A stretch of DNA of 64,000 nucleotides from Io17-Chloro-G2 sp965226825. GTDB taxonomy: Bacteria; Chloroflexota; Dehalococcoidia; Lucifugimonadales; UBA3495. Below the pieces are notes generated by a model. The model saw only the letters and a program-made list of their open reading frames with translations, had not been told where the DNA came from and did no database searches. The stretch is from the NCBI GenBank assembly GCA_965226825.1, contig CBDDED010000003.1:1240001-1304000 (forward strand), read 5' to 3'. Made by a program: the position numbers and the translations under genes. Positions 45,820-55,339 of this stretch are shown one piece after another (the first letter of the stretch is position 1; the number at the start of each line of letters is the position of its first letter).

Positions 45820-46830
45820 ATGGTCGAGTTTTATGACATAGTTCTATCCAGCCCATTTCCCAACTACCATTTCTTCGCCCACAAGATGCGAGAGCTGTGC
45901 GGCCAGCAAAACCTGAGCTTCTTTCTGGTGAACGACATTTGGGTGGACGAGTTTCAGCGGAAACTCCGGTCCCAGGAAATTGGGGTGCGGGTGCTGTTGG
46001 ACCTCACCGCGAATCAGACCATCGAAAACGACCCATACCTGCTGCTGGCTAGAGAGGTAAAACGGCAGCACGGCTATGTTATCGATGACCCGGATGTAAC
46101 CGCCAACTCAGCCCACAAAGGCCGCTTTCACCAAATGCTGGTGTACAACGGGATACCCGTCCCGGAGACTGTTATCGTGAACCGGGATGAGCTGGACAGC
46201 TTCAAAATCACCCAGGAAATCAGGGACCGGATAGGTGTGCCTTTCGTGGTGAAGCCGGCCTGGGGCGACTCCGGAGTGGGGGTAGTGGTTGACGCCGAAT
46301 CCGAGGATGCCTTGCATTGGTCGGCGGAACAAACCCCAAACTCGGACGCTTTCCTGATTCAAAAGCAACTCCAACCCCAGAACATGGGGAGTCACTTGAG
46401 CTGGTTCCGGATGTTCCATATCTGCCGTGAGGTCATACCATGCTGGTGGAACCCCGCCACCCACGATTACCAATTGGTTACACCGGCCGAGATACGTACC
46501 CACAAGCTCGCCCCTTTGCGGCGCATCATGCGAGACATTGCTCGGGTCTCCAGGATGAAAAAATTCACTTCCGAGATCTGCCTGCACCAGGACGGCAATT
46601 TTTATGCCGTGGATTATGTAAATGCAGACCCCGACATGAACCCCCGGTCCTTTTACCCCAACGGCGTCCCCGATGAGGTGGTGCGGCACATCGTCTGGCT
46701 GTTGTTCTACGAGGGACTACGCATCGTCAAGCGGGGTCACGGTTTCTTTGACGACGAACTGGTTGAATCTGAGTCGAGCCTGGACTGGTTGGTACAACGG
46801 CAGCGAGAACAGCGCGTACTGCAACATTAA
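45820..46830 (+). CDS. ATP-grasp domain protein of unknown substrate
   Basis: 336 residues from the ATG at 45820, which has GGAG 7 nt upstream; the frame also allows GTG at 45775 (351 residues). The ATP-grasp core is visible: KGRFHQMLVYNGIPVPETVI, the nucleotide lid VPFVVKPAWGDSGVGVVVD, FLIQKQLQPQ, and the metal site EICLHQDGNFYAVDYVNADP. ATP-grasp enzymes ligate a carboxylate to an amine or thiol through an acyl-phosphate. The N-terminal part (VLSSPFPNYHFFAHKMRELC) resembles pre-ATP-grasp domains. No other biosynthetic gene lies next to it, so the substrate cannot be named. Confidence 0.75.
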   Translation: MVEFYDIVLSSPFPNYHFFAHKMRELCGQQNLSFFLVNDIWVDEFQRKLRSQEIGVRVLLDLTANQTIENDPYLLLAREVKRQHGYVIDDPDVTANSAHKGRFHQMLVYNGIPVPETVIVNRDELDSFKITQEIRDRIGVPFVVKPAWGDSGVGVVVDAESEDALHWSAEQTPNSDAFLIQKQLQPQNMGSHLSWFRMFHICREVIPCWWNPATHDYQLVTPAEIRTHKLAPLRRIMRDIARVSRMKKFTSEICLHQDGNFYAVDYVNADPDMNPRSFYPNGVPDEVVRHIVWLLFYEGLRIVKRGHGFFDDELVESESSLDWLVQRQREQRVLQH

Positions 46831-47076
46831 AACCGGCATCAACCCGGAGCGCGGAGTTTGACAACAAATGCGTCAATTTTCCGCCCATCGCCGCCGGGCC
46901 GGGTTTACCGCATGGGGCTCATCTTAGTAGTTGAGCCCCTATTGGTTTGACTTTGGGACTGTGGTAATTTGATCGCGTGCCGTAGGTTGAACTGCTACGG
47001 GCTTAGCTAACATTCTGGAAACATCAACCTGCCCCGGCGACTCGGCATCGGCCGTTCTTCATCAAACGAAGGACCA

Positions 47077-47904
47077 ATGCGTATCCGGTTCAATTTGAAA
47101 AGGCCGGGGTTAAAAATCGTCGGGATCGGGATGGTCTGCCTGATGGGAGCAATGATAGCTGGGGGTTGTGGCCGGGGTGAGCACGCGGTGGAGTGGGGCT
47201 ACGCAGGACCGGGGGCCCCGGAGAATTGGGCCGCGCTGTCCGAAGAGTACGCAACCTGCGCCAATGGCGAGCAACAGTCGCCGATCGATATTTCGGGATA
47301 CGTCACGGCCGAAACCGACCGGCCAATCTTGTTTTCCTACGTCAGCAATGCAAATGCGGTGCGCAACGACGGCAAATTCGTGCACGTTGACTATGCACCG
47401 GGCAATATCCTTACCGTCGGGCAACAGCCTTTCACCCTGGAATCGGCTCACTTTCATTCGCCTTCGGAGCATCGGATAGACGGCGTAAGTTTTGCGGCTG
47501 AGCTTCATTTGGTGCATGCGGATGCCGACGGCAACCTGGCGGTCGTGGGTCTGCTGTTTACACTGGGAGAGCCCAGCCCGGTAGTGCAGGAGGTCCTTGA
47601 TGCCGCGCCACCCGCCGGTAAGACCAGCAGCGAAGGCTTTGCGCTTAACGCCAGCGGCTTCGCGCCCGAAGAACTTGGATATTACCGGTACGACGGTTCG
47701 AAGACGACCCCGCCGTGCGACGAGCCGGTAGACTGGTACCTGATGCGCGAGCCAAGGCCTATTTCGGCGGAGCAGGTCAACGGCTTGTTGGCGTTGAGCG
47801 GCGGCCCCAACAACCGTCCGATCCAGCCCACAGGCAACCGGGTAGTAACAGCCGGCGGCAGCGCCGACATATTTCCAAGCCTCGCGGAACTCCCCCAGAC
47901 GTAA
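47077..47904 (+). CDS. Alpha-class carbonic anhydrase, lipoprotein
   Basis: 275 residues. The signal ends in lipobox AGGC (C31), so the enzyme is anchored outside the cytoplasm. The alpha-CA fold begins VEWGYAGPGAPENWAALS, with EQQSPIDIS as in all alpha-CAs. The three zinc His are in SAHFHSPSEH (two) and AELHLVHAD (one). GKTSSEG and the closing SKTTPPCDEPVDWYLM, with the Thr-Thr-Pro-Pro-Cys motif, are intact. It interconverts CO2 and bicarbonate at the cell surface. It is monocistronic. Confidence 0.93.
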   Translation: MRIRFNLKRPGLKIVGIGMVCLMGAMIAGGCGRGEHAVEWGYAGPGAPENWAALSEEYATCANGEQQSPIDISGYVTAETDRPILFSYVSNANAVRNDGKFVHVDYAPGNILTVGQQPFTLESAHFHSPSEHRIDGVSFAAELHLVHADADGNLAVVGLLFTLGEPSPVVQEVLDAAPPAGKTSSEGFALNASGFAPEELGYYRYDGSKTTPPCDEPVDWYLMREPRPISAEQVNGLLALSGGPNNRPIQPTGNRVVTAGGSADIFPSLAELPQT

Positions 47905-48938
47905 CGCTAACCTCCGCTAATATTCTTTTGTGGGCCTAACTGCTCCTCTTGCCAGGCCCGGGCGAAACTTCTCCACGGCAACCGCATGCTGAGGTGGCCG
48001 ACGAATCTTGCATCCGAAGTGATGCCTGATCGCCTCTTTTCCATCCGCGCCCAAGTCCCGTCACTGCCGCCGCAGCTGGAATTCAGAGCCATTTCCGTAC
48101 GCCGCCACGCTCATCACGACAGGGAAGCGCCGGGTGTGGACAGCCCCACCTTTACCTTCGTCCTTGCCTCAGGAGCAAGCCTCGGACGCCAAAGCCTGCG
48201 CAATTAACAAAACGGGCTCTCGATTCCCGATGCGGCAGAAAAGCCGAGGATGGGTCAGGATCTTTCGCTTTTCCCCCGTCATTCCAGCCGCAGCGGGAAT
48301 CCAGAACCCTGATTATGTACCAAGTCGGTTATGCCAAATAAGACGCGCCGGGTGGACAGGTTTACGTCCCAACTGGAACATTCCTGCAGACACGAACCCG
48401 GTTGGATGGGGAAAAGGGCCCTGGATTCCCGTTGCGGCGAGAATGACGGGGAGTCGGGATCCAAATGGGCTTCAGATTCCCGTTGCGGCAAGAGTGATGG
48501 GGGATTCGAATCTAATCGGAAGACCCTGGGGGATGGGTCCGGGGAAAACCACTGCACCAACAATTTGAAGCCATAGGCCTCAACGAGTCCTACCGTTGGA
48601 GACCGCTAAAGCCCAGCAAACTTCTACGGTTCGCCTACTCTACCCACTGGATACCAAACGTGGCAGAGCGCTACGTCCTGTCCCAGATGGCACTAAGACC
48701 AAGGATAGTCACTTCGACCATTTACCACACCGAGCCAATGGTTGAGCGTCGCCTGCTGGCATCTGCCGCTCTTGTCACTCCGGTAACGGGCGCGTATCAT
48801 TCCCATGTCGGTCGCCATGGCGTGCTGCAATTGCACGGTCGAGAGCGAAGCAGCCTCGGAGGTCTTGTGATTGCATTCTCGGGGATTACCCAAAAACCCT
48901 TTGGCGCTTCCAAGAGTCTTTTCCGCGTGTGCAAAATA
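47905..48938. other. Intergenic region with repeat copy B
   Basis: About 1 kb. Repeat copy B fills 48262-48522. Bases 48660-48938 are open in frame with the following gene but carry no export signal and look non-coding. No other feature is supported. Confidence 0.5.
48262..48522. repeat. Dispersed nested inverted repeat, copy B
   Basis: Outer arms CTTTCGCTT (48262-48270) and AATCGGAAG (48514-48522). The inner 172-bp core runs 48277-48448, the same length as in copy A, with the 33-bp arms. There are two 51-bp units where copy A has three, so the whole element is exactly 51 bp shorter (261 versus 312). Confidence 0.8.
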
Positions 48939-50900
48939 ATGCTTCCTGGCGTTCGCTCATTGATAACTCCAATAGCAGTCCTGGCCGCGCTGATGAGTGT
49001 GCTGACCCTTGGAGCCTGCACCAGGGAGGTTATCAAGGAGGTGCCGGTTGAGGTAACCAGGGAGGTGGTCGCGACACCTGCAGCCGCTACCCAGCCCGCA
49101 GACGGCGAGTCCATGGGCTCCCAGGTGTACCAACTGGGCATCTTCGAGGACCTGACCACCACCAACTACTGGTCCTTCCTCGGCCCCGACACCACGATCT
49201 GGAATTCCTACGTTTTGGGTGGGAAACCTACCCTGTACGGCCTTTCCGACCAGCGGTTCGACTGGGTGCCCTCGGCGGCAGCGGATTTTCCAACACCGTT
49301 GGCCCAGGAATCCGTCGGTGGCAACACCCTCTGGACTACCGAGGTCGGTCTCAAGCAGGGTTTGCTCTGGAGCGACGGCGTTGAGTTGACCGCGGAGGAC
49401 TTCGTGTTCACCGCCCACACGGTGCGTGACCTGGAGTTGACCGGTAACTGGTCTTCCATTGTGGATAATGAATTCTTCGACCACGTGGAGGCGCTGGGAC
49501 CCTACAAACTGAAGATCTACTTCAAGCAGAAGCCGGGCCTGGCGAGATGGCAATTCGGGCTGGCCTACCTTCCGATATTATCCAAGAACTACTGGGGTCC
49601 CATTGTCGAGCAGGCCAAGAGCGAGACGGACATCCTGGAACAGCAGAGGGCCCTATACGGGCACGTGCCCGAAAACGAACCCAGCGCTGGGGGCTTTACC
49701 TTCAACAAATGGGAAAAAGGGGCATTTGCCGAGAACGCCAAGAACCCCGACTACTATTTCTCCGGCGCCCAAGTGGCCCAATACGCGAACGGCGCCTACT
49801 CGGAGAGCAAGCCCGGAGTGTTTGAATTCACCGCCTACGGGGAACCCTCGGGGGACAAGACACTGGAATACACCACCGGCCCCTTCGTGGACAGCGCCAT
49901 CTACAGCATCCACGGAAACCAGGAGACGGCGGTGCTGGCCCTCAAGAAGGGCGACATCGATTTCATGCTGAACCCGTTGGGCCTGCAACGGGGATTGCAG
50001 GAGCAGCTTGTCGGCGAGCAAGGGTTGGCCAACGTGGAAAACCCCAGTGACGGGTTCCGTTACATGGGGTTCAACTTCCGCAAGCCTCCCATGGACAACA
50101 AAGCGTTCCGCCAGGCGGTGGCCGTCCTCATCGACAAGGAATTCCTGACCAGCACCGTGCTGCAGGGCGTAGCGATACCGATGTACACCACTGTGCCGGA
50201 GGGCAACCGGTTCTGGTACAACCCCGACGTGTCGCTGATCGGCCAGGGACTCAGCCGCTTTGAGCGCAACGCCGAAGCGGTGCGTATTCTCAAGGAGGCC
50301 GGTTTCACCTGGGAGCAGGAACCTGTAGTTAGCGAAAACGGAACGGTGGAGGAGGAAGGAAAGGGCCTGCGGCTGCCCAATGGCGATCCCATGCCGGAGC
50401 TGGAGATTCTGTCGCCGTCGCCGGGCTACGACCCCCTTCGCTCGACCTTTGCTATCTGGATAGAACGGTGGCTCAACGACATCGGCGTTCCGGCCACCGC
50501 CCGGCTCACCGACTTTAACGTAATCGTCAATAAGATCAACGACCCCGAAGGGTTCGACATCTGGATCCTGGGTTGGTCTCTGACCAACTTCCCCGACTAC
50601 CTGGAAGCGTTTTTCCACTCCCGTAACGCCGACGGAGACGGGAACAACTACGGCGGTTATTCCAACCCCGAATTCGACAAGCTGGCCGACGCCCTTCTCG
50701 TTGAGACGGACCTGAACGCGGCCAGGGAACAGGTTTTCCGAATGCAGGAGTTCCTTGCCGACGACCTTCCATACGTCGTTCTCTTCACAACACCTATCCT
50801 GGAAACCTACCGGAGCGACCGGCTCGAATTCCCTTTCACGACGACCCAGGGCGGCCTGCAGAACGGCGGCGGCCTCCCCGGCACAGTAGTTATCAAGTAG
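48939..50900 (+). CDS. ABC transporter substrate-binding protein, family 5 (peptide type)
   Basis: About 653 residues from the ATG at 48939. That start gives a proper lipoprotein signal (MLPGVRSLITPIAVLAALMS, lipobox LGAC), while the open frame back to 48660 does not. The linker EVIKEVPVEVTREVV is common in Chloroflexota lipoproteins. The SBP_bac_5 body has WTTEVGLKQGLLWSDGVELT, AEDFVFTAHT, FMLNPLGLQRGLQEQLVG, FRQAVAVLIDKEF and FPDYLEAFFHSRN. It binds oligopeptides or similar solutes. It is the first gene of a five-gene importer operon. Confidence 0.9.
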   Translation: MLPGVRSLITPIAVLAALMSVLTLGACTREVIKEVPVEVTREVVATPAAATQPADGESMGSQVYQLGIFEDLTTTNYWSFLGPDTTIWNSYVLGGKPTLYGLSDQRFDWVPSAAADFPTPLAQESVGGNTLWTTEVGLKQGLLWSDGVELTAEDFVFTAHTVRDLELTGNWSSIVDNEFFDHVEALGPYKLKIYFKQKPGLARWQFGLAYLPILSKNYWGPIVEQAKSETDILEQQRALYGHVPENEPSAGGFTFNKWEKGAFAENAKNPDYYFSGAQVAQYANGAYSESKPGVFEFTAYGEPSGDKTLEYTTGPFVDSAIYSIHGNQETAVLALKKGDIDFMLNPLGLQRGLQEQLVGEQGLANVENPSDGFRYMGFNFRKPPMDNKAFRQAVAVLIDKEFLTSTVLQGVAIPMYTTVPEGNRFWYNPDVSLIGQGLSRFERNAEAVRILKEAGFTWEQEPVVSENGTVEEEGKGLRLPNGDPMPELEILSPSPGYDPLRSTFAIWIERWLNDIGVPATARLTDFNVIVNKINDPEGFDIWILGWSLTNFPDYLEAFFHSRNADGDGNNYGGYSNPEFDKLADALLVETDLNAAREQVFRMQEFLADDLPYVVLFTTPILETYRSDRLEFPFTTTQGGLQNGGGLPGTVVIK

Positions 50901-50973
50901 CAGGTGAAGCCTCGCCTGAAGCTTTGATGAGAGCCGGCACATATCGGATACCGGAACCGGGAGATGTGCGCTG

Positions 50974-52155
50974 ATGCTGGCCTACCTGGCCCGGCGTCTG
51001 GGCCAGAACTTGGTGACGCTGTTTTTGATCGTCACGCTGGCCTTCTTTCTGGTGCAGGCCCAGCCCGGCGATTACACCTCGGTCTATGCCCAGGACCCGA
51101 AACTCACTCCTGAGGTGCGGGCCCAGATTCAAGCGGACTTCGGGCTGGACAAGCCCCTGGGCGAGCAGTACCTGGTCCACCTGCGCAACTCGTTCACCGG
51201 CAACTTCGGCATATCCTTCGGACACTACCCCAGATCGGTGATGTCGGTGATCGTGGAGCGGGCGCCCCGCACCGCGGTCCTCTTTCTGACAGCCACCATC
51301 ATTTCCTTTTATATCGGGTTCGTACAAGGCAAGACTCTGGCTTGGCGGCGGGGCGGGCCACTGGAAGTCTCCATGACCGTCTCCGGCGCCGTGTTGTCGA
51401 CGGTTTTCACCCCCTGGTACGCCCTGATGATGATCTGGCTGTTCGCTTTCCAGATGGGATGGTTCCCCTTGGGCAAGTTCCTGGACCCCCTGCTGTGGCG
51501 GGAAGCTCAGGTAAGCGCGGACTACGTTTTCAACCGGATGCTGCTCACCGGTGGCGCGTTCATGGGCTTTGTAATGCTGGTAATGCTGGCATCGCGATGG
51601 ACCGAACGGAGCGGTTTCCGAGCCCGGTTTCTTCCCAGACTCCCGGTGCTGACCTGGTGGGTCCCGGCGGTTCTGGTCGGAGCGTTGATTACCGTGGTTG
51701 CTTGGTCGTTGTCCGACGTAGGCCACCTGGCATGGGACATCGTAAAGCACATGGTTTTGCCCATCTTTACGCTTACGTCCATTTCCTTTGCAGGGACCAT
51801 GCTTCTAACGCGAAACAGCATGCTGGAAACCCTACGGGAAGATTTCGTCACGGCCGCCAGGGCGAAGGGGCTGCCGGAAAAGACGGTGCGGGACAAACAC
51901 GCCGCCCGGAATGCCCTGCTGCCGGTGGTGACCAGCCTGGTCTACAGCCTCGCTTTCGCCATCGACGGCAGCGTCATCATCGAATCAATTTTCTCCTGGC
52001 CAGGGTTGGGCTTGACCTTGCTCCAGGCGGTCCGAGGCCAGGACCTGCCGCTGGTAATGGCGGCCTTCGTGTTCATCGGGATTTTCGCTCTGACTGCCCA
52101 CCTGGTGGCGGACCTGCTCTATGCCTACCTGGACCCAAGGATCAGGTACAGTTGA
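50974..52155 (+). CDS. ABC transporter permease (DppB-like)
   Basis: 393 residues. It begins MLAYLARRLGQNLVTLFLIV, the usual DppB/OppB N-terminus. The EAA loop, which docks the ATPase, is TAARAKGLPEKTVRDKHAAR. GSVIIESIFSWPGLGLTLL is typical of the family. It has six or more membrane helices, with an inserted loop in the middle (about 160-240) that makes it longer than E. coli DppB. Its stop overlaps the TTG start of the next permease. Confidence 0.9.
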   Translation: MLAYLARRLGQNLVTLFLIVTLAFFLVQAQPGDYTSVYAQDPKLTPEVRAQIQADFGLDKPLGEQYLVHLRNSFTGNFGISFGHYPRSVMSVIVERAPRTAVLFLTATIISFYIGFVQGKTLAWRRGGPLEVSMTVSGAVLSTVFTPWYALMMIWLFAFQMGWFPLGKFLDPLLWREAQVSADYVFNRMLLTGGAFMGFVMLVMLASRWTERSGFRARFLPRLPVLTWWVPAVLVGALITVVAWSLSDVGHLAWDIVKHMVLPIFTLTSISFAGTMLLTRNSMLETLREDFVTAARAKGLPEKTVRDKHAARNALLPVVTSLVYSLAFAIDGSVIIESIFSWPGLGLTLLQAVRGQDLPLVMAAFVFIGIFALTAHLVADLLYAYLDPRIRYS

Positions 52156-53153
52156 TCCCGCCGCCGGACCTACAGCCGTCAGACCCGTCCTATCAAGCGG
52201 GGGGTGGACCGGGAAGCAGACCGGTTGGCACACCCGTTGGAATTCGGGCGGCAAAGATACGCTTGGCCCTTCGCGGCTTGCGGGAGAGCTGGAGTATCTT
52301 TGTCGAAAGCAAGATAGGCATCATCGGTTTGGCGGTGATAGTAGTGTTCGCCCTGATGGCTATCTCTCACCCGATCCTGATGGCCACTATCTGGGACGAA
52401 GCAACCTACGACCCGGTGACCGGCTACGCCTACGACCAGACCGAACAGCCCGCTCCGCCGTCCTGGAAGCATCCCCTCGGCACCGACCCGCTGGGGCGGG
52501 ACGTGTTGAGCCAACTCCTTTCGAGCACTTCTTCGGAGTTCATCCTGGGCATTGTCGCCGCGGTAGTCACCGTCACTATCGCCACCACAATCGGCGCGGT
52601 CGCCGCCTATTACGGCGGCATTGCGGATACCCTGATCATGCGGCTGGCTGACCTGGTGGTGGCCCTTCCCAGCCTGTCGCTGCTCATAGTGTTGAGCGCG
52701 CTTTTCGAACTGAACCTCTTCATGCTGGCGATATTGATCGGCGTATTGGGAGGATTCGGCGGCTCGGCAATTATCTTCAAGTCTCAGGCCCTGGGCGTCA
52801 CAGTCAAGCCATATATCGAAGCAGCCAGGGTGGCCGGGGGCGGCAGGTTCCACATCATCCTGGTGCACATCGTCCCAAACCTGCTGCCCCTATCCTTCCT
52901 GTACATGATGTTCGCCGTAACGGGAGCAATCTTTTCCGAGGCGATCCTATCCTACCTCGGCCTGCTCAACATCCGCATGAGTTGGGGCATCATGATCCAT
53001 ACCGCTAACACCGCCGGCTACCTTTTGGGAGGCACCAAGTACTGGTGGTTAATCGTGCCCGCCGGGGCATCCATCACCCTGCTCTGCAGCACCTTCTATC
53101 TGGTAGGGAGGGCCCTGGACGAAGTGGCCAACCCGAGACTACGGCGGCGCTGA
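52152..53153 (+). CDS. ABC transporter permease (DppC-like)
   Basis: 333 residues from TTG at 52152, which overlaps the DppB-like stop (TTGA). The same frame is open from 51342 but overlaps the upstream gene and adds no family sequence. It has an N-terminal OppC-N helix (GIIGLAVIVVFALMAISHP), HPLGTDPLGRDVLSQLL as in all DppC, an EAA loop (EAARVAGGGRFHIILVHIVP), and FSEAILSYLGLLN. The ligand is not predictable. Confidence 0.88.
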   Translation: MIPPPDLQPSDPSYQAGGGPGSRPVGTPVGIRAAKIRLALRGLRESWSIFVESKIGIIGLAVIVVFALMAISHPILMATIWDEATYDPVTGYAYDQTEQPAPPSWKHPLGTDPLGRDVLSQLLSSTSSEFILGIVAAVVTVTIATTIGAVAAYYGGIADTLIMRLADLVVALPSLSLLIVLSALFELNLFMLAILIGVLGGFGGSAIIFKSQALGVTVKPYIEAARVAGGGRFHIILVHIVPNLLPLSFLYMMFAVTGAIFSEAILSYLGLLNIRMSWGIMIHTANTAGYLLGGTKYWWLIVPAGASITLLCSTFYLVGRALDEVANPRLRRR

Positions 53154-53168
53154 GGACGGCATCAGTTG

Positions 53169-54185
53169 ATGGAGCCGATCCTTCAAGTGTCCGGTCTGAG
53201 TTTACGCTACGACACCCGACAGGGTGAGGTCAGGGCGGTGGAAGACGTCAGCTTTGACGTGCTCCCCGGTCAAGTGATGGGGCTGGTGGGCGAGTCGGGC
53301 TCCGGTAAGACGTCTGTTGCCATATCCCTGATGCGGCTGCTGCCGGACAACGCCCGAATTGCCGGGGGGCAGGCGCTGTTTCACGGGGAGGACCTGCTTT
53401 CGATGGGACCCGAAGATGTGCGGTCCTATCGCTGGAACCGGATTTCCATGATTTTCCAGGCCGCGATGAACTCCCTGGACCCAGTCTACCGGGTGGGCGA
53501 CCAGATCATGGAGGCCATGGAGGCCCACGACCCCGGTCTGACGACACAGGTAGCGCAGGAACGCATAAGAGACCTTTTCGAGTTGGTGGGGTTGGACCCG
53601 CGCCTTACGCAGCGCTATCCCCACGAGTACAGCGGCGGTATGAGGCAGAGGGCGGTGATCGCAATGTCCCTGGCGTGTCGGCCGGACCTCGTAATTGCCG
53701 ACGAGCCCACGACGGCCCTTGATGTGATTGTTCAGGACCGCATCCTGCGGCGTCTGAAAGATATCCAGCGGGACCTGCAGATGAGCATGATCTACATCAC
53801 CCACGACCTTGCCGTGGTTGCAGAGGTCACCGACCGGCTGGGCGTGATGTACGCCGGAAAACTGGTGGAGGCAGGCAGCACCGCGGACGTGTTCAACAGC
53901 CCGGTCCACCCCTACACGTCGGCCCTGCTTTCGGTGTTCCCAAGCATCCGGGGGCCGAAACGGGAGTTGGCGACGCTGGCCGGGGAACCGCCCAACCTGA
54001 TCGACCCGCCCCACGGTTGCCGGTTCCATCCCCGCTGCCCCTATGCAACCGGTCCTTGCATGACGGAAGAGCCGCCCATCGTTGACCGGGACGGCCACTG
54101 GGCGGCCTGCTGGAATCCCTTGCCCGTATCGGATGGCCCGCCAAGAGCAGGACTGGCCACCGGACCGGGGGGCCAACAAGAATGA
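53169..54185 (+). CDS. ABC transporter ATP-binding protein (DppD-like)
   Basis: About 338 residues from the ATG at 53169. Walker A is GESGSGKTS, the signature YSGGMRQRAV, and Walker B LVIADEPTTALD; the H-loop is YITHDLAVV. The C-terminal oligopeptide-type extension has GCRFHPRCPYATGPC, with Cys residues that bind an iron-sulfur cluster in related proteins. It overlaps the next gene by ATGA. It is part of the importer operon. Confidence 0.92.
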   Translation: MEPILQVSGLSLRYDTRQGEVRAVEDVSFDVLPGQVMGLVGESGSGKTSVAISLMRLLPDNARIAGGQALFHGEDLLSMGPEDVRSYRWNRISMIFQAAMNSLDPVYRVGDQIMEAMEAHDPGLTTQVAQERIRDLFELVGLDPRLTQRYPHEYSGGMRQRAVIAMSLACRPDLVIADEPTTALDVIVQDRILRRLKDIQRDLQMSMIYITHDLAVVAEVTDRLGVMYAGKLVEAGSTADVFNSPVHPYTSALLSVFPSIRGPKRELATLAGEPPNLIDPPHGCRFHPRCPYATGPCMTEEPPIVDRDGHWAACWNPLPVSDGPPRAGLATGPGGQQE

Positions 54186-55237
54186 TGACCGCTTCGAATG
54201 CTCCCGGCAGCCCCCGCGGCAGCGGTCAGGGTATCCCCCTGGTTCGGGTGGAAGGCCTTACCAAGCTGTTTCCGGTGAGCAGGGGATTGTTCCGGTCTCC
54301 TTCCGCCCACGTGCACGCCGTTGACGACGTGACCTTCGATTTATTCGAAGGGGAAAGCTTTGGGCTGGTGGGTGAGTCGGGTTGCGGCAAGACCACCATA
54401 GGCAAACTGTTGGTCAAGCTGATGGAACCAACCGGCGGGCGAATACTTTTCCGGGACAGAGATGAGACATCCCCGGCGATTGACAGAGGCTTCAGGGACA
54501 TTGTCGACACCAAAGGCAAGGGCCTCAAGGAGTTCCGGCGTCGGGTTCAGATGATATTCCAAGACCCCTACGAGTCAATGAATCCACGCCGCACGATTTT
54601 TGACACGGTGGCCGAACCTTTGGCGGTGCAGGGCGTAGGGGACTCCCTGGAGCGTCTGGAACGGGTCGAAAAGCTGTTGGAATTGGTCGGGTTGAGCCCG
54701 GCGTCGACGATGCTGTTTCGTTACCCCCACGAGTTGTCCGGCGGGCAGCGACAACGGGTGGCGATTGCCCGGGCGTTGGTGATCGAACCGACTTTCGTCG
54801 TGGCGGACGAACCCACGTCAATGCTGGATATGTCCTTCAGCACCACCATCATGAACCTGATGTCGGGGCTGGCGCAGCAGCTCGGCGTCACCTACCTATA
54901 CATCACCCACGACCTGGCGGTTGCCCGGTACATGTGCCAGCGCATAGCGGTAATGTACCTCGGCAAGATAGTCGAACTGGCAGAAACCGAGGAATTGCTG
55001 TCCAACCCACTTCACCCCTACACCCGGGCGCTCCTGTCAGCGGTGCCATCGCCGGAGCCCGCATCCAAGCGCGAGCCGGTCGACATCCTTGGGGACGTGT
55101 CCACCCCGGTAAACCCCCATCCCAGGTGCCGGTTCCACGACCGCTGCCCCATCGCGGTGCAGCAATGCTACGAGGACACCCACCCGCCGATGGAAGACCA
55201 CGGCGGAGGGCACCTCGTGGCCTGTTACCGCGCATAA
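54182..55237 (+). CDS. ABC transporter ATP-binding protein (DppF-like)
   Basis: 351 residues. Walker A GESGCGKTT, signature LSGGQRQRVAIAR, Walker B FVVADEPTSMLD, H-loop YITHDLAVARYM. FQDPYESMNPRRTI is diagnostic for DppF/OppF. The C-terminus has HPRCRFHDRCPIAVQQC. It is the last gene of the operon. With the DppD-like subunit it forms the heterodimeric motor. Confidence 0.92.
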   Translation: MMTASNAPGSPRGSGQGIPLVRVEGLTKLFPVSRGLFRSPSAHVHAVDDVTFDLFEGESFGLVGESGCGKTTIGKLLVKLMEPTGGRILFRDRDETSPAIDRGFRDIVDTKGKGLKEFRRRVQMIFQDPYESMNPRRTIFDTVAEPLAVQGVGDSLERLERVEKLLELVGLSPASTMLFRYPHELSGGQRQRVAIARALVIEPTFVVADEPTSMLDMSFSTTIMNLMSGLAQQLGVTYLYITHDLAVARYMCQRIAVMYLGKIVELAETEELLSNPLHPYTRALLSAVPSPEPASKREPVDILGDVSTPVNPHPRCRFHDRCPIAVQQCYEDTHPPMEDHGGGHLVACYRA

Positions 55238-55339
55238 GGGGAATGTGCCCGTTTCTTCAGAAAAATGCTGTGCGTTCCTTCATCCCAGTTGTGCCAGCCC
55301 CGGAGGGAACAGGAGGGAGGACGAGGGAGGAGGAGCCTG

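Noticed and set aside
48660..48938. N-terminal extension of the substrate-binding protein
   Set aside because: It would bury the lipoprotein signal 93 residues inside; the start at 48939 gives a normal signal.
49653..50942. 429-residue open frame opposite the substrate-binding protein
   Set aside because: Shadow of a well-supported gene; no motif or ribosome site.
51342..52151. N-terminal extension of the DppC-like permease
   Set aside because: Overlaps the DppB-like gene out of frame; the family N-terminus begins after TTG at 52152.
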